A stretch of DNA of 64,000 bases from Sphingomonas aurea (GTDB lineage: Bacteria; Pseudomonadota; Alphaproteobacteria; Sphingomonadales; Sphingomonadaceae), in the NCBI RefSeq assembly GCF_030678875.1, contig NZ_JAUUDS010000006.1, positions 62,001 through 126,000 on the forward strand, in the 5' to 3' direction. The notes under the pieces were generated by a model. That model worked only from the letters and a program-made list of their open reading frames with translations, did no database searches and was not told where the DNA came from. Both the position numbers and the translations under genes were made by a program. Below are positions 15,625 through 24,469 of this stretch, one piece after another (within the stretch, counting starts at the first letter, position 1; every line of letters begins with the position of its first letter).

Positions 15625-18111
15625 TCACGCCCGCAGAGTCGCGCCCAGTTTCGTCGCTGCGGCGACCACCTTGTCGGCGACCGCCTTCAGCTCCGCCTCG
15701 GTGAAGCTCTTGTCGCCGGGCTGGAGGATCGCCTCGACCGCGACCGACTTCTCGCCGTCACGCTCGAACACGTCGAACACGCGCGCGGCAACGATCGACG
15801 CCTTGTCGGCGCCGCGGATCGCGCGAACCAGCGCATCGGCGGTCAGCGCCGCGGGCACGAGGAAGGCGAAGTCGCGGCGGACCGGCTGAAGCGCGGGCGG
15901 CGCATAGGCCAGGCGCATGAAGCCGGTTGCGCCACGCTTCGCCGGCAGCGCGTCGAGATACAGCTCGACCGCCGCGACCGCGCCGTCGAGGTCGAACGCC
16001 TTGAGCAGGGCCGGATGCAACATGCCGAACCGCGCCAGCACCGTCTTCGGCCCCAGCCGCAGCGTGCCGGACTGGCCGGGATGGAAGGCGTCGCCCGCCT
16101 CCCCCATCACCTGGAGATTGTCGACCGGTGCGCCCGCGGCGGCGAGCAGCGCCAGCGCCTCCGCCTTGGCATCGAACGCGTCGTAGCCGGCGGCCTTGCC
16201 CCCCTGCCACCCACGCGCGCGGCGGTCGCCGGCGAGGATCAGGCCCAGTGTCGGCCGCTCGCCATCCTCCAGATAGCGGCGGCCGATCTCGAACAGGCGG
16301 ACGCTGCCGGCGCCGCGGCGCAGGTTGCGCTCGGTCGCGGCGAGCAGGCCGGCGAGGAGCGACGGGCGCATCACCTTCAGCTCCTCGCTGATCGGGTTGG
16401 CCAGCGTGAAGGCGCCGCCGTCGAAGGGAGCCGCCTGCGCCTCCGACACGAAGCTCCACGTCACCGCCTCGTCCAGCCCGCGCGCGGCGGCTGCGCGGCG
16501 GACGCGGCGCTCCAGCTTCTGCTCGGCGGTGGCGGTCGGACGGGCGACGCCGGGGATGCGGGGCAGCGGCACGGGGGCGACCTTGTCGATCCCCTCGATC
16601 CGGATCACCTCCTCGACCAGATCGGCGGGGCCATCGATGTCGCGGCGCCAGGTCGGCGGCGTGACGCGCCAGTCGTCGCCGACCGCGAAACCGAGCGAGG
16701 TCAGGATCTCGCGCTGCCGCTCGGGCGCGACCGCCAGCCCGCCGAGCGTTTCGGCGAGGTCGGGGTCATAGGCGATGGTCCTGGTGGCGAGCGGCGGTTC
16801 GCCCGCGCGGGTGATGCCGCTCGCGGTGCCGCCGCACAGCGCCAGAATCAGGCGGGTGGCGACGGCAAGGCCGGCGTCGAGGAACGCCGGATCGACTCCC
16901 CGCTCGAACCGTTGCCGTGCGTCGCTCGTCAGCGCCAGTGCCTGCCCGGTGCGGGCGATCGCCTCCGGCTCGAAATAGGCGCACTCGACGATCACGTCGG
17001 TGGTGCCGTCCGACACGCCCGAATGCTCGCCGCCCATGATGCCGCCGATGTCGTGGACGGCGACGGCGTCGGCGATCACCGTCATGCCCACGGTCAGGGT
17101 ATAGGTCTTGCCGTTGAGCGCCAGCACCTGTTCCCCCGCCGTCGCAGCGCGCGCGACGAGCGGGCCGGTCAGCTTGGCGCGATCGTAGACGTGCAAGGGG
17201 CGACCGAGATCGATCATCACGTAATTGGTGATGTCGACCAGCGCGCTGATCGGCTTCTGCCCGATCGCGGTGAGGCGACGCCGCATCCACTCCGGCGCCT
17301 CGCCATTGGCGACGCCGGTGATGCCCTGCGCATAGAACGCCGGGCAGCCGGGCGTCTCGGTGCGGACCTCGGGGCCGGGGCCTTGCCCCTCCACAGGCTC
17401 GACCGCGTCATTCCCGCGCAGGCGGGAATCCGGAGACGCTGAAGTCGCGGCTCCCTCACTCCCGTCACGCGTCTGGATCCCCGCCTGCGCGGGGATGACG
17501 GAGGTGGCGGCGGGGATGACGGCATCGGGATAGGCGTCGGCCAGCGGCTTCAGCGTGCCCAGCCCCGCCGCCGCCAGATCGCGGGCGATGCCGCGCACGC
17601 CCATGCAGTCCTGCCGGTTCGGCGTGATCGACACGTCGATGACCGGGTCGGTCAGCCCGGCATAATCGGCGTAGCTGTCGCCCACCGGCGCATCGCCCGG
17701 CAGTTCGATGATCCCGTCATGCCCCTCGCCGATCTGCAGCTCGCGCGCCGAGCACATCATGCCGTTCGACTCCACCCCGCGGATCGCTGCGACCTTCAGG
17801 GTGATGTCGGCGCCGGGGACGTAGGTGCCGGGCGCGCCGAACACACCGACCAGCCCCGCGCGCGCGTTGGGCGCGCCGCACACCACCTGCATCGGTCCGT
17901 CGCCAGCGTCGACCGACAGCACCTGCAGCTTGTCCGCCTGTGGATGCCGCTCCGCGGTCAGGACACGCGCGACGCGGAACGGCGCCAGCGCGGCGCCGGG
18001 ATCGGTGACGCCCTCCACCTCCAGCCCGATGCGGGTCAGGCCCTCGACGATCGCGGTCAGCGACGCGTCGGTGTCGAGATGCTGGTGGAGCCAGGAGAGG
18101 GTGAACTTCAT
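15625..18111 (-). CDS. pheT: Phenylalanine-tRNA ligase beta subunit, with an in-frame repeat insertion
   Basis: Beta subunit, 828 aa, of the (alpha-beta)2 synthetase that charges tRNA-Phe. The N-terminus MKFTLSWLHQHLD starts at 18111. Domains in order: OB-fold tRNA-binding domain (about 40-150), B3/4 editing domain from about residue 255 (CPAFYAQGITGV), B5 domain, core, and a C-terminal FDX-ACB anticodon-binding domain (QPVRRDFAFLVP onward). Residues about 198-250 are unusual: they include VIPAQAGIQ...DSRLRGND, the translation of a dispersed palindromic repeat, inserted exactly between the OB-fold/linker and the editing domain. The protein is correspondingly longer than most alphaproteobacterial PheT. 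Another repeat copy separates it from pheS, which lies upstream in the same direction. Confidence 0.95.
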   Translation of the reverse strand: MKFTLSWLHQHLDTDASLTAIVEGLTRIGLEVEGVTDPGAALAPFRVARVLTAERHPQADKLQVLSVDAGDGPMQVVCGAPNARAGLVGVFGAPGTYVPGADITLKVAAIRGVESNGMMCSARELQIGEGHDGIIELPGDAPVGDSYADYAGLTDPVIDVSITPNRQDCMGVRGIARDLAAAGLGTLKPLADAYPDAVIPAATSVIPAQAGIQTRDGSEGAATSASPDSRLRGNDAVEPVEGQGPGPEVRTETPGCPAFYAQGITGVANGEAPEWMRRRLTAIGQKPISALVDITNYVMIDLGRPLHVYDRAKLTGPLVARAATAGEQVLALNGKTYTLTVGMTVIADAVAVHDIGGIMGGEHSGVSDGTTDVIVECAYFEPEAIARTGQALALTSDARQRFERGVDPAFLDAGLAVATRLILALCGGTASGITRAGEPPLATRTIAYDPDLAETLGGLAVAPERQREILTSLGFAVGDDWRVTPPTWRRDIDGPADLVEEVIRIEGIDKVAPVPLPRIPGVARPTATAEQKLERRVRRAAAARGLDEAVTWSFVSEAQAAPFDGGAFTLANPISEELKVMRPSLLAGLLAATERNLRRGAGSVRLFEIGRRYLEDGERPTLGLILAGDRRARGWQGGKAAGYDAFDAKAEALALLAAAGAPVDNLQVMGEAGDAFHPGQSGTLRLGPKTVLARFGMLHPALLKAFDLDGAVAAVELYLDALPAKRGATGFMRLAYAPPALQPVRRDFAFLVPAALTADALVRAIRGADKASIVAARVFDVFERDGEKSVAVEAILQPGDKSFTEAELKAVADKVVAAATKLGATLRA
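17406..17500. repeat. Dispersed palindromic repeat (type A) inside pheT
   Basis: A 95-bp copy with arms CGTCATTCCCGCGCAGGCGG at the left and CCCGCCTGCGCGGGGATGACG at the right, matching intergenic copies at 19703, 43198 and 62287. Here it lies inside pheT in a frame without stop codons and preserves the downstream reading frame. It encodes a hydrophilic linker at a domain boundary. Confidence 0.9.
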
Positions 18112-18131
18112 CGGGCTAATCCCATAACTTC

Positions 18132-18242
18132 CGTCATCCCGGCGGACGCCGGGACCCATGGACGCGACCGGCCGATGACGACCGTCACGTCCGCCAATAT
18201 GCCGCACCCCATCCATGGCTCCCGACGTTCGCCGGGATGACG
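18132..18242. repeat. Dispersed palindromic repeat (type B) between pheS and pheT
   Basis: A 111-bp inverted repeat with ends CGTCATCCCGGCGGACGCCG and CGACGTTCGCCGGGATGACG and internal CCATGG sites. It fills most of the 145-bp gap between pheS and pheT and would fold into a strong hairpin in the pheST transcript. Sister copy at 22737. Confidence 0.85.
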
Positions 18243-18256
18243 GATGGGCGTGGGGT

Positions 18257-19372
18257 TCAGGCCGCCACGCCCACACCGCCCGACAATGTCGGTACGTCGA
18301 GGCTGGCGAAGCCGTAATGCTTCAGCCAGCGGATATCGCCGTCGAAAAAGGCGCGCAGGTCGTCGATGCCGTATTTCAGCATCGCCAGCCGGTCGATCCC
18401 GCAGCCGAAGGCGAAACCCTGCCACTCGGCGGGGTCGAGGCCGCAGGCGGCGATGACCTTGGGGTGGACCATGCCGCTGCCCAGCACCTCCATCCAGCCG
18501 CCATCGGTGTCATCGCCCGAGCCGCCGATCACCCGCTTGCCCTTCACCACCGTGTAGCCGACATCGACCTCTGCCGAGGGTTCGGTGAAGGGAAAATAGC
18601 TGGGGCGCAGCCGCAGGACGATGTCGTCCCGCTCGAAGAACGCCTTCAGGAACGTCTCCAGCGTCCATTTCAGATGGCCCATGGTGATGCCGCGATCGAT
18701 GACCAGCCCCTCGACCTGATGGAACATCGGCGTGTGGGTGGCATCCGAATCGCTGCGATAGGTGCGACCGGGCGCGATGATGCGGATCGGCGGCGCCTGG
18801 CTGGTCATGGTGCGGATCTGGACCGGCGAGGTGTGGGTGCGCAGCACGCGCTTTACCGTCCGCTCGTCCCCGCCCGGCTCGACCCCGGCGAGGTAGAAGG
18901 TGTCGTGCATCGCGCGTGCCGGATGCGTCTCGGGAATGTTGAGCGCGCTGAAATTATGCCAGTCGGTCTCGATCTCCGGTCCCGTCGCGACCGCGAAGCC
19001 CAGGTCGGCGAAGATCTCCGCCAACTCGTCCATCACCTGGCTGACCGGATGGACGGTGCCCGCCGGCGTCGCGTCGACCGGCAGCGTCATGTCGAGCGTC
19101 TCGGCGGCAAGGCGGGCATTCAGCGCCGCATCCTCCAGCGCCGCCTTGCGCGTGGCGATCGCTGTCGTCACCGCCTCGCGCAGGCCCTGGATGCGCGGCC
19201 CCTCGACCAGCCGCTGCTCGGGCGTCATCCCGCCCAGCGTCTTCAGGAGCTGGGTGATGCGGCCCTGCTTGCCGAGCGCGTCGACGCGAACGGCATCGAG
19301 CGCGTCGAGCCCGGGTGCCGCCTCCACAGCGGCCAGCATGTGCGCACGCATATGGTCGAGGTCGTCGTTCAC
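18257..19372 (-). CDS. pheS: Phenylalanine-tRNA ligase alpha subunit
   Basis: Catalytic subunit of 371 aa of the PheRS tetramer. An N-terminal coiled-coil (about residues 1-90) precedes the class II core. Motif-2-type and substrate blocks are clear: [57 protein letters not shown] and the C-terminal motif 3 [19 protein letters not shown]. The GTG start at 19372 is supported by GGGAG six bases upstream; a nearby upstream ATG is out of frame and stops at once. It is followed by pheT after a 145-bp gap filled by a hairpin repeat, and preceded by a GIY-YIG gene one base away. Confidence 0.95.
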   Translation of the reverse strand: MNDDLDHMRAHMLAAVEAAPGLDALDAVRVDALGKQGRITQLLKTLGGMTPEQRLVEGPRIQGLREAVTTAIATRKAALEDAALNARLAAETLDMTLPVDATPAGTVHPVSQVMDELAEIFADLGFAVATGPEIETDWHNFSALNIPETHPARAMHDTFYLAGVEPGGDERTVKRVLRTHTSPVQIRTMTSQAPPIRIIAPGRTYRSDSDATHTPMFHQVEGLVIDRGITMGHLKWTLETFLKAFFERDDIVLRLRPSYFPFTEPSAEVDVGYTVVKGKRVIGGSGDDTDGGWMEVLGSGMVHPKVIAACGLDPAEWQGFAFGCGIDRLAMLKYGIDDLRAFFDGDIRWLKHYGFASLDVPTLSGGVGVAA

Positions 19373-19373
19373 G

Positions 19374-19685
19374 TCATACTCCCGAGAGCGCCGGCAGGCC
19401 GAGGCCGATGGCGAGGTCCTGCCAGTCAGGATTATCGCGTTCGATCAAGGCCAGCTTCCAGTCGCGCCGCCAATTCTTCAACTGCTTCTCGCGGACGATC
19501 GCCGCTTCCATCGTGTCGGCCACTGCGTACCAGACCAGACGGATCACGCCGTAGCGGGAGGTGAACCCCGGGATCAATCCTTCACGGTGCTGAACGAGAC
19601 GGCCGAGCAGGTTCGACGTGACGCCGACGTAGAGCGTGCCATGCGGGCCGCTAGCCAGGATGTAGACGCAGGGCTGGCGTTCCAT
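19374..19685 (-). CDS. GIY-YIG domain small protein
   Basis: A 103-aa single-domain protein with the N-terminal [20 protein letters not shown] (the V-Y-I...Y-V-G variant of GIY-YIG), the conserved arginine in [10 protein letters not shown], and a central glutamate region [16 protein letters not shown]. Members are structure-related to the UvrC/homing endonuclease N-terminus; most bacterial stand-alone copies have no proven function. It lies between rplT and pheS, where sphingomonads usually have nothing essential, and a type A palindromic repeat begins 18 bp upstream of its start. It is a candidate accessory insertion. Confidence 0.8.
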   Translation of the reverse strand: MERQPCVYILASGPHGTLYVGVTSNLLGRLVQHREGLIPGFTSRYGVIRLVWYAVADTMEAAIVREKQLKNWRRDWKLALIERDNPDWQDLAIGLGLPALSGV

Positions 19686-19702
19686 CTGACTCCTTACCCC
19701 TT

Positions 19703-19799
19703 CGTCATCCCCGCGCAGGCGGGGATCCAGACGCGCTGACGTTCGCGTTCCTATCAGCAGCTTCAGCGTTTATGGATTCCCGCCTGCGCGGGAATGACG
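19703..19799. repeat. Dispersed palindromic repeat (type A)
   Basis: A 97-bp inverted repeat with CGTCATCCCCGCGCAGGCGG at the left and CCCGCCTGCGCGGGAATGACG at the right around a less conserved centre. It lies in the gap between rplT and the GIY-YIG gene. Confidence 0.9.
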
Positions 19800-19822
19800 A
19801 AGTTTTCTGGCGCGCGCGCCAT

Positions 19823-19858
19823 AACGAAACAGGGCGCCGGTGTTGCCACCGACGCCCC
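19823..19858 (-). terminator. Likely intrinsic terminator of rpmI-rplT
   Basis: Reading on the minus strand just after the rplT stop, GGGCGTCGGTG-GCAA-CACCGGCGCCC forms an 11-bp stem with one mismatch and a GCAA tetraloop. TGTTTCGTT follows, which is T-rich for this genome. Confidence 0.65.
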
Positions 19859-19879
19859 GTATCCTGAATCCGAAACAGC

Positions 19880-20245
19880 TTACGCCGCCTGGGGCAGTGC
19901 CGCCTTGGCCTGCGCGATGATCGCGCTGAAGGCGGCTTCCTCGTGCATGGCGATGTCGGCCAGGACCTTCCGGTCCAGTTCGACGCCGGCCAGCTTCAGC
20001 CCGTGCATGAACTGCGAGTAGGTCAGGCCCTCGGCCCGGACACCGGCGTTGATGCGCTGGATCCACAGGCCGCGGAACGTGCGCTTCTTAACCTTGCGGT
20101 CGCGATACGCATACTGCCCGGCCTTCTCGACGGCCTGGCGGGCGATGCGGATGGTGTTCTTGCGGCGACCATAATAGCCCTTGGCGGCCTCAAGAATCTT
20201 CTTGTGCTTCGCCTTGGTGGTTACACCGCGCTTGACGCGTGCCAT
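19880..20245 (-). CDS. rplT: 50S ribosomal protein L20
   Basis: A 121-aa, very basic ribosomal protein that binds 23S rRNA early in 50S assembly and is essential for it. The sequence [20 protein letters not shown] with [20 protein letters not shown] and [14 protein letters not shown] is typical of L20 throughout. It lies 12 bp downstream of rpmI, the usual order. infC, often upstream, is not here. An intrinsic terminator follows. Confidence 0.98.
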   Translation of the reverse strand: MARVKRGVTTKAKHKKILEAAKGYYGRRKNTIRIARQAVEKAGQYAYRDRKVKKRTFRGLWIQRINAGVRAEGLTYSQFMHGLKLAGVELDRKVLADIAMHEEAAFSAIIAQAKAALPQAA

Positions 20246-20257
20246 GTCCCTGTCTCC

Positions 20258-20461
20258 TTACTTCAGGCCGTACGGCGCCCAGGCCTTCACCGTGGCGGTG
20301 TCGGCCTTCGCCAGCACCTTGGTGCCGCGATTCTGGCGAATGTACTTCGAGTTGTGCGAGATCAGGCGGTGGCGCTTGCCGGCGACGCCGTGCTTCAGCA
20401 GACCGGTCGCGGTCAGCTTGAAGCGCTTCTTGACGCCGCTCTTCGTCTTGAGCTTGGGCAT
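20258..20461 (-). CDS. rpmI: 50S ribosomal protein L35
   Basis: A 67-aa ribosomal protein, MPKLKTKSGVKKRFKLTATG through RGTKVLAKADTATVKAWAPYGLK, canonical in length and sequence. The start at 20461 was chosen over an in-frame ATG nine codons upstream because the MPKLKTKS start is universal. AAAGGACC lies just upstream as ribosome site. It is co-transcribed with rplT. Confidence 0.98.
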   Translation of the reverse strand: MPKLKTKSGVKKRFKLTATGLLKHGVAGKRHRLISHNSKYIRQNRGTKVLAKADTATVKAWAPYGLK

Positions 20462-20620
20462 TTTGGTCCTTTCAAATGGGCGATGCATCGGACAGCCGCG
20501 GCAGCCCCATTGGCCGGGCCGTCTTCACGCGCATCGCTCGGTGAAGCGGGGCCCTTAGCCGCGCACCGCGCGGATTGCAACCGATGCGGAACCGGAACGG
20601 CCGCGAAGCGTCGGGCGGCG

Positions 20621-22720
20621 ATGGAGATGGCGCCCGTCCTGCCCGAGTCCGCGCCGCCGCGGCGCAGCCGCCGGCGTCGCCTGCGCAACGTCCTGATCGG
20701 CGTGGTCGTCGCGATCTTCGCTGTCTGGCTGGTGCTGTTCGTCACCAAGGGCCGCTTCCTTAAGCATCCATTCGAGCGGATCGTCGGCGGGCTGACCCAC
20801 CGCACCGTCACGGTCGGCGGCGACTTCCAGCTCTATTTCGCACCCTTGCGCATCAAATTCTACGCCGAGCGGCTGGTGATCTCGAACCCCGAATGGGCGA
20901 CGCGGCCGCAGCTGTTCACCGCCGACCGCATCGACAGCCGCATCGCCCCATTGTCGCTGCTGTTCGGCAAGCGGCGCTTCTACACGCTCGACCTGACGAA
21001 CGGCGCGGTCGATCTGGAATGGAACCGCGCCCACACCGCCAACAGCTGGACCTTCGGCGAGAACAAGGGCGGCAAGCCGCTGGAATTTCCCCGCATCGAC
21101 ACGGCGACCGTCAGCGGCACGACCGTCCGCTACCTCGACCCGCGGATGCGGGTGCTCGCCGACCTGAAGGTCGCCGATATCCGCTCGACCGACGCGCGCA
21201 TCGGCAAGGCGGTGGGCGTCACGGGCACCGGCCGCATCCGCGACACGCCGTTCACGCTGGTCGCGCGGCTGCTGTCGCCTGACGCCACCGCCAACCGGGG
21301 CAGGAACGAGCTGGTCGCCCGGCTGCGCGCGGCGGGCAACACCGTCGACGTCGCCGGTACCCTGCCCTCGATCGCCAATATCGAGAATGTGCCGCTGGCC
21401 GTGGCCGCGCGCGGACGCAATCTGTCCGAGCTGCTCGGCATCATCGGCGTCGTCATTCCCAACACCCGCGACTACCGCTTGCGCGGTCAGCTGGTGAAGG
21501 CGGGCGAGGAGTATCGCTTCACCCGCGTCCGCGGCGTCGCCGGGCAGACCGACCTGGCCGGGCGGCTGACGATCCGGAACGGCAAGCGGGTGCACCTCGA
21601 TTCGGTGCTGACCACGAAGAGCCTCGACATCGTCGATGCCGCGCCGTTCATCGGCTACAACCCCGACATCGTCGCGGCGAAGGGCGCGGTCGCCGCCGCC
21701 GCCGCGACCGGCGCCGCACCCCAGCGCATCCTGCCCGAAGCGGCGCTGCCGGTGAAGACGATGCAGGCATTCGACGCCGGCCTGAAATGGAAGATCGGCG
21801 TGGTCCGGTCGAAGAACCTGCCGATCTCGAACATCGACCTGACGCTGGCGCTGGAGCGTGGGCGGCTGGCGCTGTCGCCGCTGACCTTCGCGATGGCGCG
21901 CGGCAATGTCGCGTCGGACGTGGTGTTCGACACGCGCCAGCGGCCGAGCGCCGTCACCTACGACATCCGTCTCGCGCCGACACCGATGGGGCGGCTGCTC
22001 GCCGGATACGGCGTGGCGGAGGCGGGGACGACCGGCACGATCAAGGGCCGCATCCAGCTGGCCGGGCGCGGCGACACGATCCACGATTCCCTCGCTACGT
22101 CGCGCGGGCGGATCGCGTTCGTGATGCCGCAGGGGACGCTGTGGACGCGCAACGTCCAGCTTGCCGAACTCGACCTCGGCACGTTCGTGCAGAAGATGTT
22201 CGAGGACAAGCTGAAGAAGCCGGTCGAGGTGAATTGCGGCCTGCTGGCCTTCACTGTCCGCAACGGCATCGCCGCCGCCGATCCGATCCTGATCGATACG
22301 AGCAAGAACGTGATCGTCGGCCGCGGCGGCTTCAGCTTCCGCAACGAGGCGATCGACCTGGCCTTCCGCGCCGACGGCAAGAAATTCTCGCTCTTTTCCG
22401 GTCAGTCGCCGGTCGGGCTGGGCGGCTATTTCGCCAAGCCGTCGCTGAACGTCATATCCGGCGAACTGCTCGGGCGGGCGGGTGCGGGGCTGGGTCTGTC
22501 GCTGGTGGCGACGCCGCTGGCGGGAGTGCTGGCGTTCGTCGATGTCGGCGATGCGAAGTCGGCGGCGTGCGGCCCGGTCCTCGCCGGCGCCACTGCCAAG
22601 GCGCAGCGCACCACCAAGGGCGAAGTGCGCGACGATGTCGGCCGCGGCACCACCGCCACCAGCGAGGATGGCAAGGGCGGGACGAAGGGGCAGAAGAAGA
22701 AGTTCCTGGGGATTTTTTGA
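20621..22720 (+). CDS. AsmA family protein
   Basis: Inner-membrane-anchored periplasmic protein of about 699 aa. A basic N-terminus ([12 protein letters not shown]) precedes one membrane helix (NVLIGVVVAIFAVWLVLFVT, about residues 23-42). A long beta-rich periplasmic body follows, with the AsmA-like domain near the C-terminus (GTLWTRNVQLAELDLGTFVQKMFEDKL; IDTSKNVIVGRGGFSFRNEAIDL). AsmA/TamB-type proteins are repeat-beta-groove proteins implicated in phospholipid transport to the outer membrane. ATG at 20621 or at 20627 are both possible; a much longer in-frame reading upstream overlaps rpmI/rplT and is not protein-like. It is divergent from rpmI and stands alone. Confidence 0.85.
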   Translation: MEMAPVLPESAPPRRSRRRRLRNVLIGVVVAIFAVWLVLFVTKGRFLKHPFERIVGGLTHRTVTVGGDFQLYFAPLRIKFYAERLVISNPEWATRPQLFTADRIDSRIAPLSLLFGKRRFYTLDLTNGAVDLEWNRAHTANSWTFGENKGGKPLEFPRIDTATVSGTTVRYLDPRMRVLADLKVADIRSTDARIGKAVGVTGTGRIRDTPFTLVARLLSPDATANRGRNELVARLRAAGNTVDVAGTLPSIANIENVPLAVAARGRNLSELLGIIGVVIPNTRDYRLRGQLVKAGEEYRFTRVRGVAGQTDLAGRLTIRNGKRVHLDSVLTTKSLDIVDAAPFIGYNPDIVAAKGAVAAAAATGAAPQRILPEAALPVKTMQAFDAGLKWKIGVVRSKNLPISNIDLTLALERGRLALSPLTFAMARGNVASDVVFDTRQRPSAVTYDIRLAPTPMGRLLAGYGVAEAGTTGTIKGRIQLAGRGDTIHDSLATSRGRIAFVMPQGTLWTRNVQLAELDLGTFVQKMFEDKLKKPVEVNCGLLAFTVRNGIAAADPILIDTSKNVIVGRGGFSFRNEAIDLAFRADGKKFSLFSGQSPVGLGGYFAKPSLNVISGELLGRAGAGLGLSLVATPLAGVLAFVDVGDAKSAACGPVLAGATAKAQRTTKGEVRDDVGRGTTATSEDGKGGTKGQKKKFLGIF

Positions 22721-22736
22721 CGCCGCCCCCCCTATT

Positions 22737-22842
22737 CGTCATCCCGGCGCACGCCGGGACCCATGGTTGCGACGTGGCTGGCGATGGCACACGAACGGTG
22801 GCGGCACCGGGTCCATGGGTCCCGGCGTTCGCCGGGATGACG
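22737..22842. repeat. Dispersed palindromic repeat (type B)
   Basis: A 106-bp inverted repeat with CGTCATCCCGGCGCACGCCG at the left, CCCGGCGTTCGCCGGGATGACG at the right and internal CCATGG sites. It fills the gap between the convergent AsmA-like and hisN genes. Same subfamily as the copy between pheS and pheT. Confidence 0.85.
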
Positions 22843-22871
22843 GAGGGGTGGTGCCGCTTGAGCCCCCCCCC

Positions 22872-23678
22872 TCAATGCGCGTGCGGCATCGCCCGGATCG
22901 CTTCGAGCACATCGTCCGTCCGCGCGGGGTCGCCGATCGCCAGCACATGGCCCGCGCTCGACGCGGTCAGCGGGTCGCCGTTCCAGTCGCACATCCGCCC
23001 GCCCGCGCCCTCCACCACCGGCACCAGCGCGGCGAAGTCGTAGAGCTGCAACCCCGATTCGGCGACGATGTCGAGATGCCCCGACGCGAGCAGCCCGTAA
23101 TTGTAGCAGTCACCGCCATAGACCGGCCCCTGCCGCGGATTGCCGCCGGACACCGCGGCGACCAGCCCCATGAAGTGCGGCACGTCCCCTTCGGCAAACA
23201 GGTGCGGGCTGGTGGTGGCGATCGTCGCGCCGGCCAGTTCGGGGCAGAGGCGGGCGTGCGCGGGCACCCCGTTGAACGTGGTGCCGCGCCCGGTCACGCC
23301 CACCCATCGTTCGCGCTGGATCGGCTGGTCGATGATGCCCAGCACCGGCCAGCCATCCTCGACCAGCGCGATCAGCGTGCCGAAGATCGCGCGCCCGGCG
23401 GTGAAGCTGCGCGTGCCGTCGATCGGGTCGAGCACCCATTGCCGCCCGGTGCGCCCCTCCTTGATGCCATATTCCTCGCCGTGGATGCCGTCGGCCGAGC
23501 GCTCCGCCTCGATCAGCCGGCGCATCGCCGCCTCCGCCTCGCGGTCGGCGAGCGTGACAGGCGAGTGGTCCGCCTTCATCTCCAGCCCGTGCTCCTTGCG
23601 GAAATAGGGGCGGATCACCGCGCCTGCGGCGTCGGCAAGGGCGTGGGCGAGTTCGATGTCGGCGGCGGTCACGGGCAT
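22872..23678 (-). CDS. hisN: Histidinol-phosphatase of the inositol monophosphatase family (HisN)
   Basis: Magnesium-dependent phosphatase of 268 aa, probably dephosphorylating L-histidinol phosphate in histidine biosynthesis. The IMPase metal-site blocks are HGEEYGIKEG (residues ~65-74), WVLDPIDGTRSFTAG (~80-95) and the C-terminal LQLYDFAALVPVVEGAGG. GDCYNYGLLASGHLDIVAE fits the HisN subgroup better than the generic SuhB one. Other his genes are not nearby, as is common for HisN. Generic inositol phosphatase activity is the alternative. Confidence 0.85.
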   Translation of the reverse strand: MPVTAADIELAHALADAAGAVIRPYFRKEHGLEMKADHSPVTLADREAEAAMRRLIEAERSADGIHGEEYGIKEGRTGRQWVLDPIDGTRSFTAGRAIFGTLIALVEDGWPVLGIIDQPIQRERWVGVTGRGTTFNGVPAHARLCPELAGATIATTSPHLFAEGDVPHFMGLVAAVSGGNPRQGPVYGGDCYNYGLLASGHLDIVAESGLQLYDFAALVPVVEGAGGRMCDWNGDPLTASSAGHVLAIGDPARTDDVLEAIRAMPHAH

Positions 23679-23750
23679 GCCGCCTGCCTATCGCGGGCGG
23701 CGCAGGCGCGCTACACCCATCGAACCCTCGACCCCGGAAGGACTTCCGCC

Positions 23751-24287
23751 ATGCGCCGCACCGCCCTGACCCTCATCGCCGCCCTCTCGCTCGCCGCACC
23801 GGCGATGGCCGCGCTCGCTCCGGGGGCGACGGCGCCCGGCTTTTCCACGCGCGGCGCCGTCGCGGGCAAGGTCGTGTCGGTCGACCTGGCGCGCCTGCTG
23901 AAGAAGGGGCCGGTCGTGCTCTACTTCTTCCCTGCCGCCTTCACCGGCGGCTGCAACGCCGAGGCGCACGCCTTTGCCGAGGCGATCCCCCAGTTCCGGG
24001 CGGCCGGCGCGACGGTGGTCGGCATGTCCGCCGACGACGTACCCACGCTGACCCGCTTCTCGGCCGAGAAGTGCGCCGGCAAGTTCGCCGTCGCCAGCGC
24101 CGGCCCGGCCGTGGTCAAGGGATACGACGTGGCGCTCGGCCAGCAGGTCGGCGGACGCGACGTGACCAAGCGCACCAGCTACGTCATCGCCCAGGACGGC
24201 CACATCGCCTATGTCCATGACGACATGAACCCGGCCGAGCACGTGTCGGGTACGCTGGCGGCGGTGCAGAAGCTGAAGCGCGGTTAG
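23751..24287 (+). CDS. Periplasmic peroxiredoxin (BCP/AhpC-TSA type)
   Basis: Exported thiol peroxidase of 178 aa. A signal peptide MRRTALTLIAALSLAAPAMA is cleaved around residue 20. The peroxidatic motif FFPAAFTGGCNAE carries Cys68, and a second cysteine at 108 (SAEKCAGKF) is a candidate resolving residue. It would reduce peroxides in the periplasm using thioredoxin-like donors. GGAAGGA lies nine bases before the ATG. It stands alone between hisN and the TonB receptor region; a 14-bp palindrome TGTCGGCGCCGACA lies 41 bp downstream. Confidence 0.88.
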   Translation: MRRTALTLIAALSLAAPAMAALAPGATAPGFSTRGAVAGKVVSVDLARLLKKGPVVLYFFPAAFTGGCNAEAHAFAEAIPQFRAAGATVVGMSADDVPTLTRFSAEKCAGKFAVASAGPAVVKGYDVALGQQVGGRDVTKRTSYVIAQDGHIAYVHDDMNPAEHVSGTLAAVQKLKRG

Positions 24288-24398
24288 GTAACGCGCCGCC
24301 CATCTGGCGTCGACTGCCTGTCGAGAGTGTCGGCGCCGACATCCATGTTTGTCACCGTCAATCGGCCAAGGAGGAACTTTCGCAAAAAAGTGTCACCG

Positions 24399-24438
24399 TA
24401 TTGTATAATATATTTGCCTCCGTTTTTGTATAATGTAT
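24399..24438. promoter_or_regulatory. Tandem GTATAA-type sites upstream of the TonB receptor; candidate GntR operator/promoter
   Basis: Two copies of TTGTATAATRTAT lie 25 bp apart (24402 and 24427) in a strongly AT-rich 90-bp stretch, striking in this GC-rich genome. The first, TATTGTATAATATAT, matches 12 of 15 positions of the perfect palindrome in front of the hydroxyproline genes (45761) and also the site at 37897. Each copy also contains a TATAAT -10-like hexamer, so promoter and operator functions may overlap. Confidence 0.5.
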
Positions 24439-24469
24439 ATCCCCTTTGTCATAAAAGAGGGGTGTTGTC

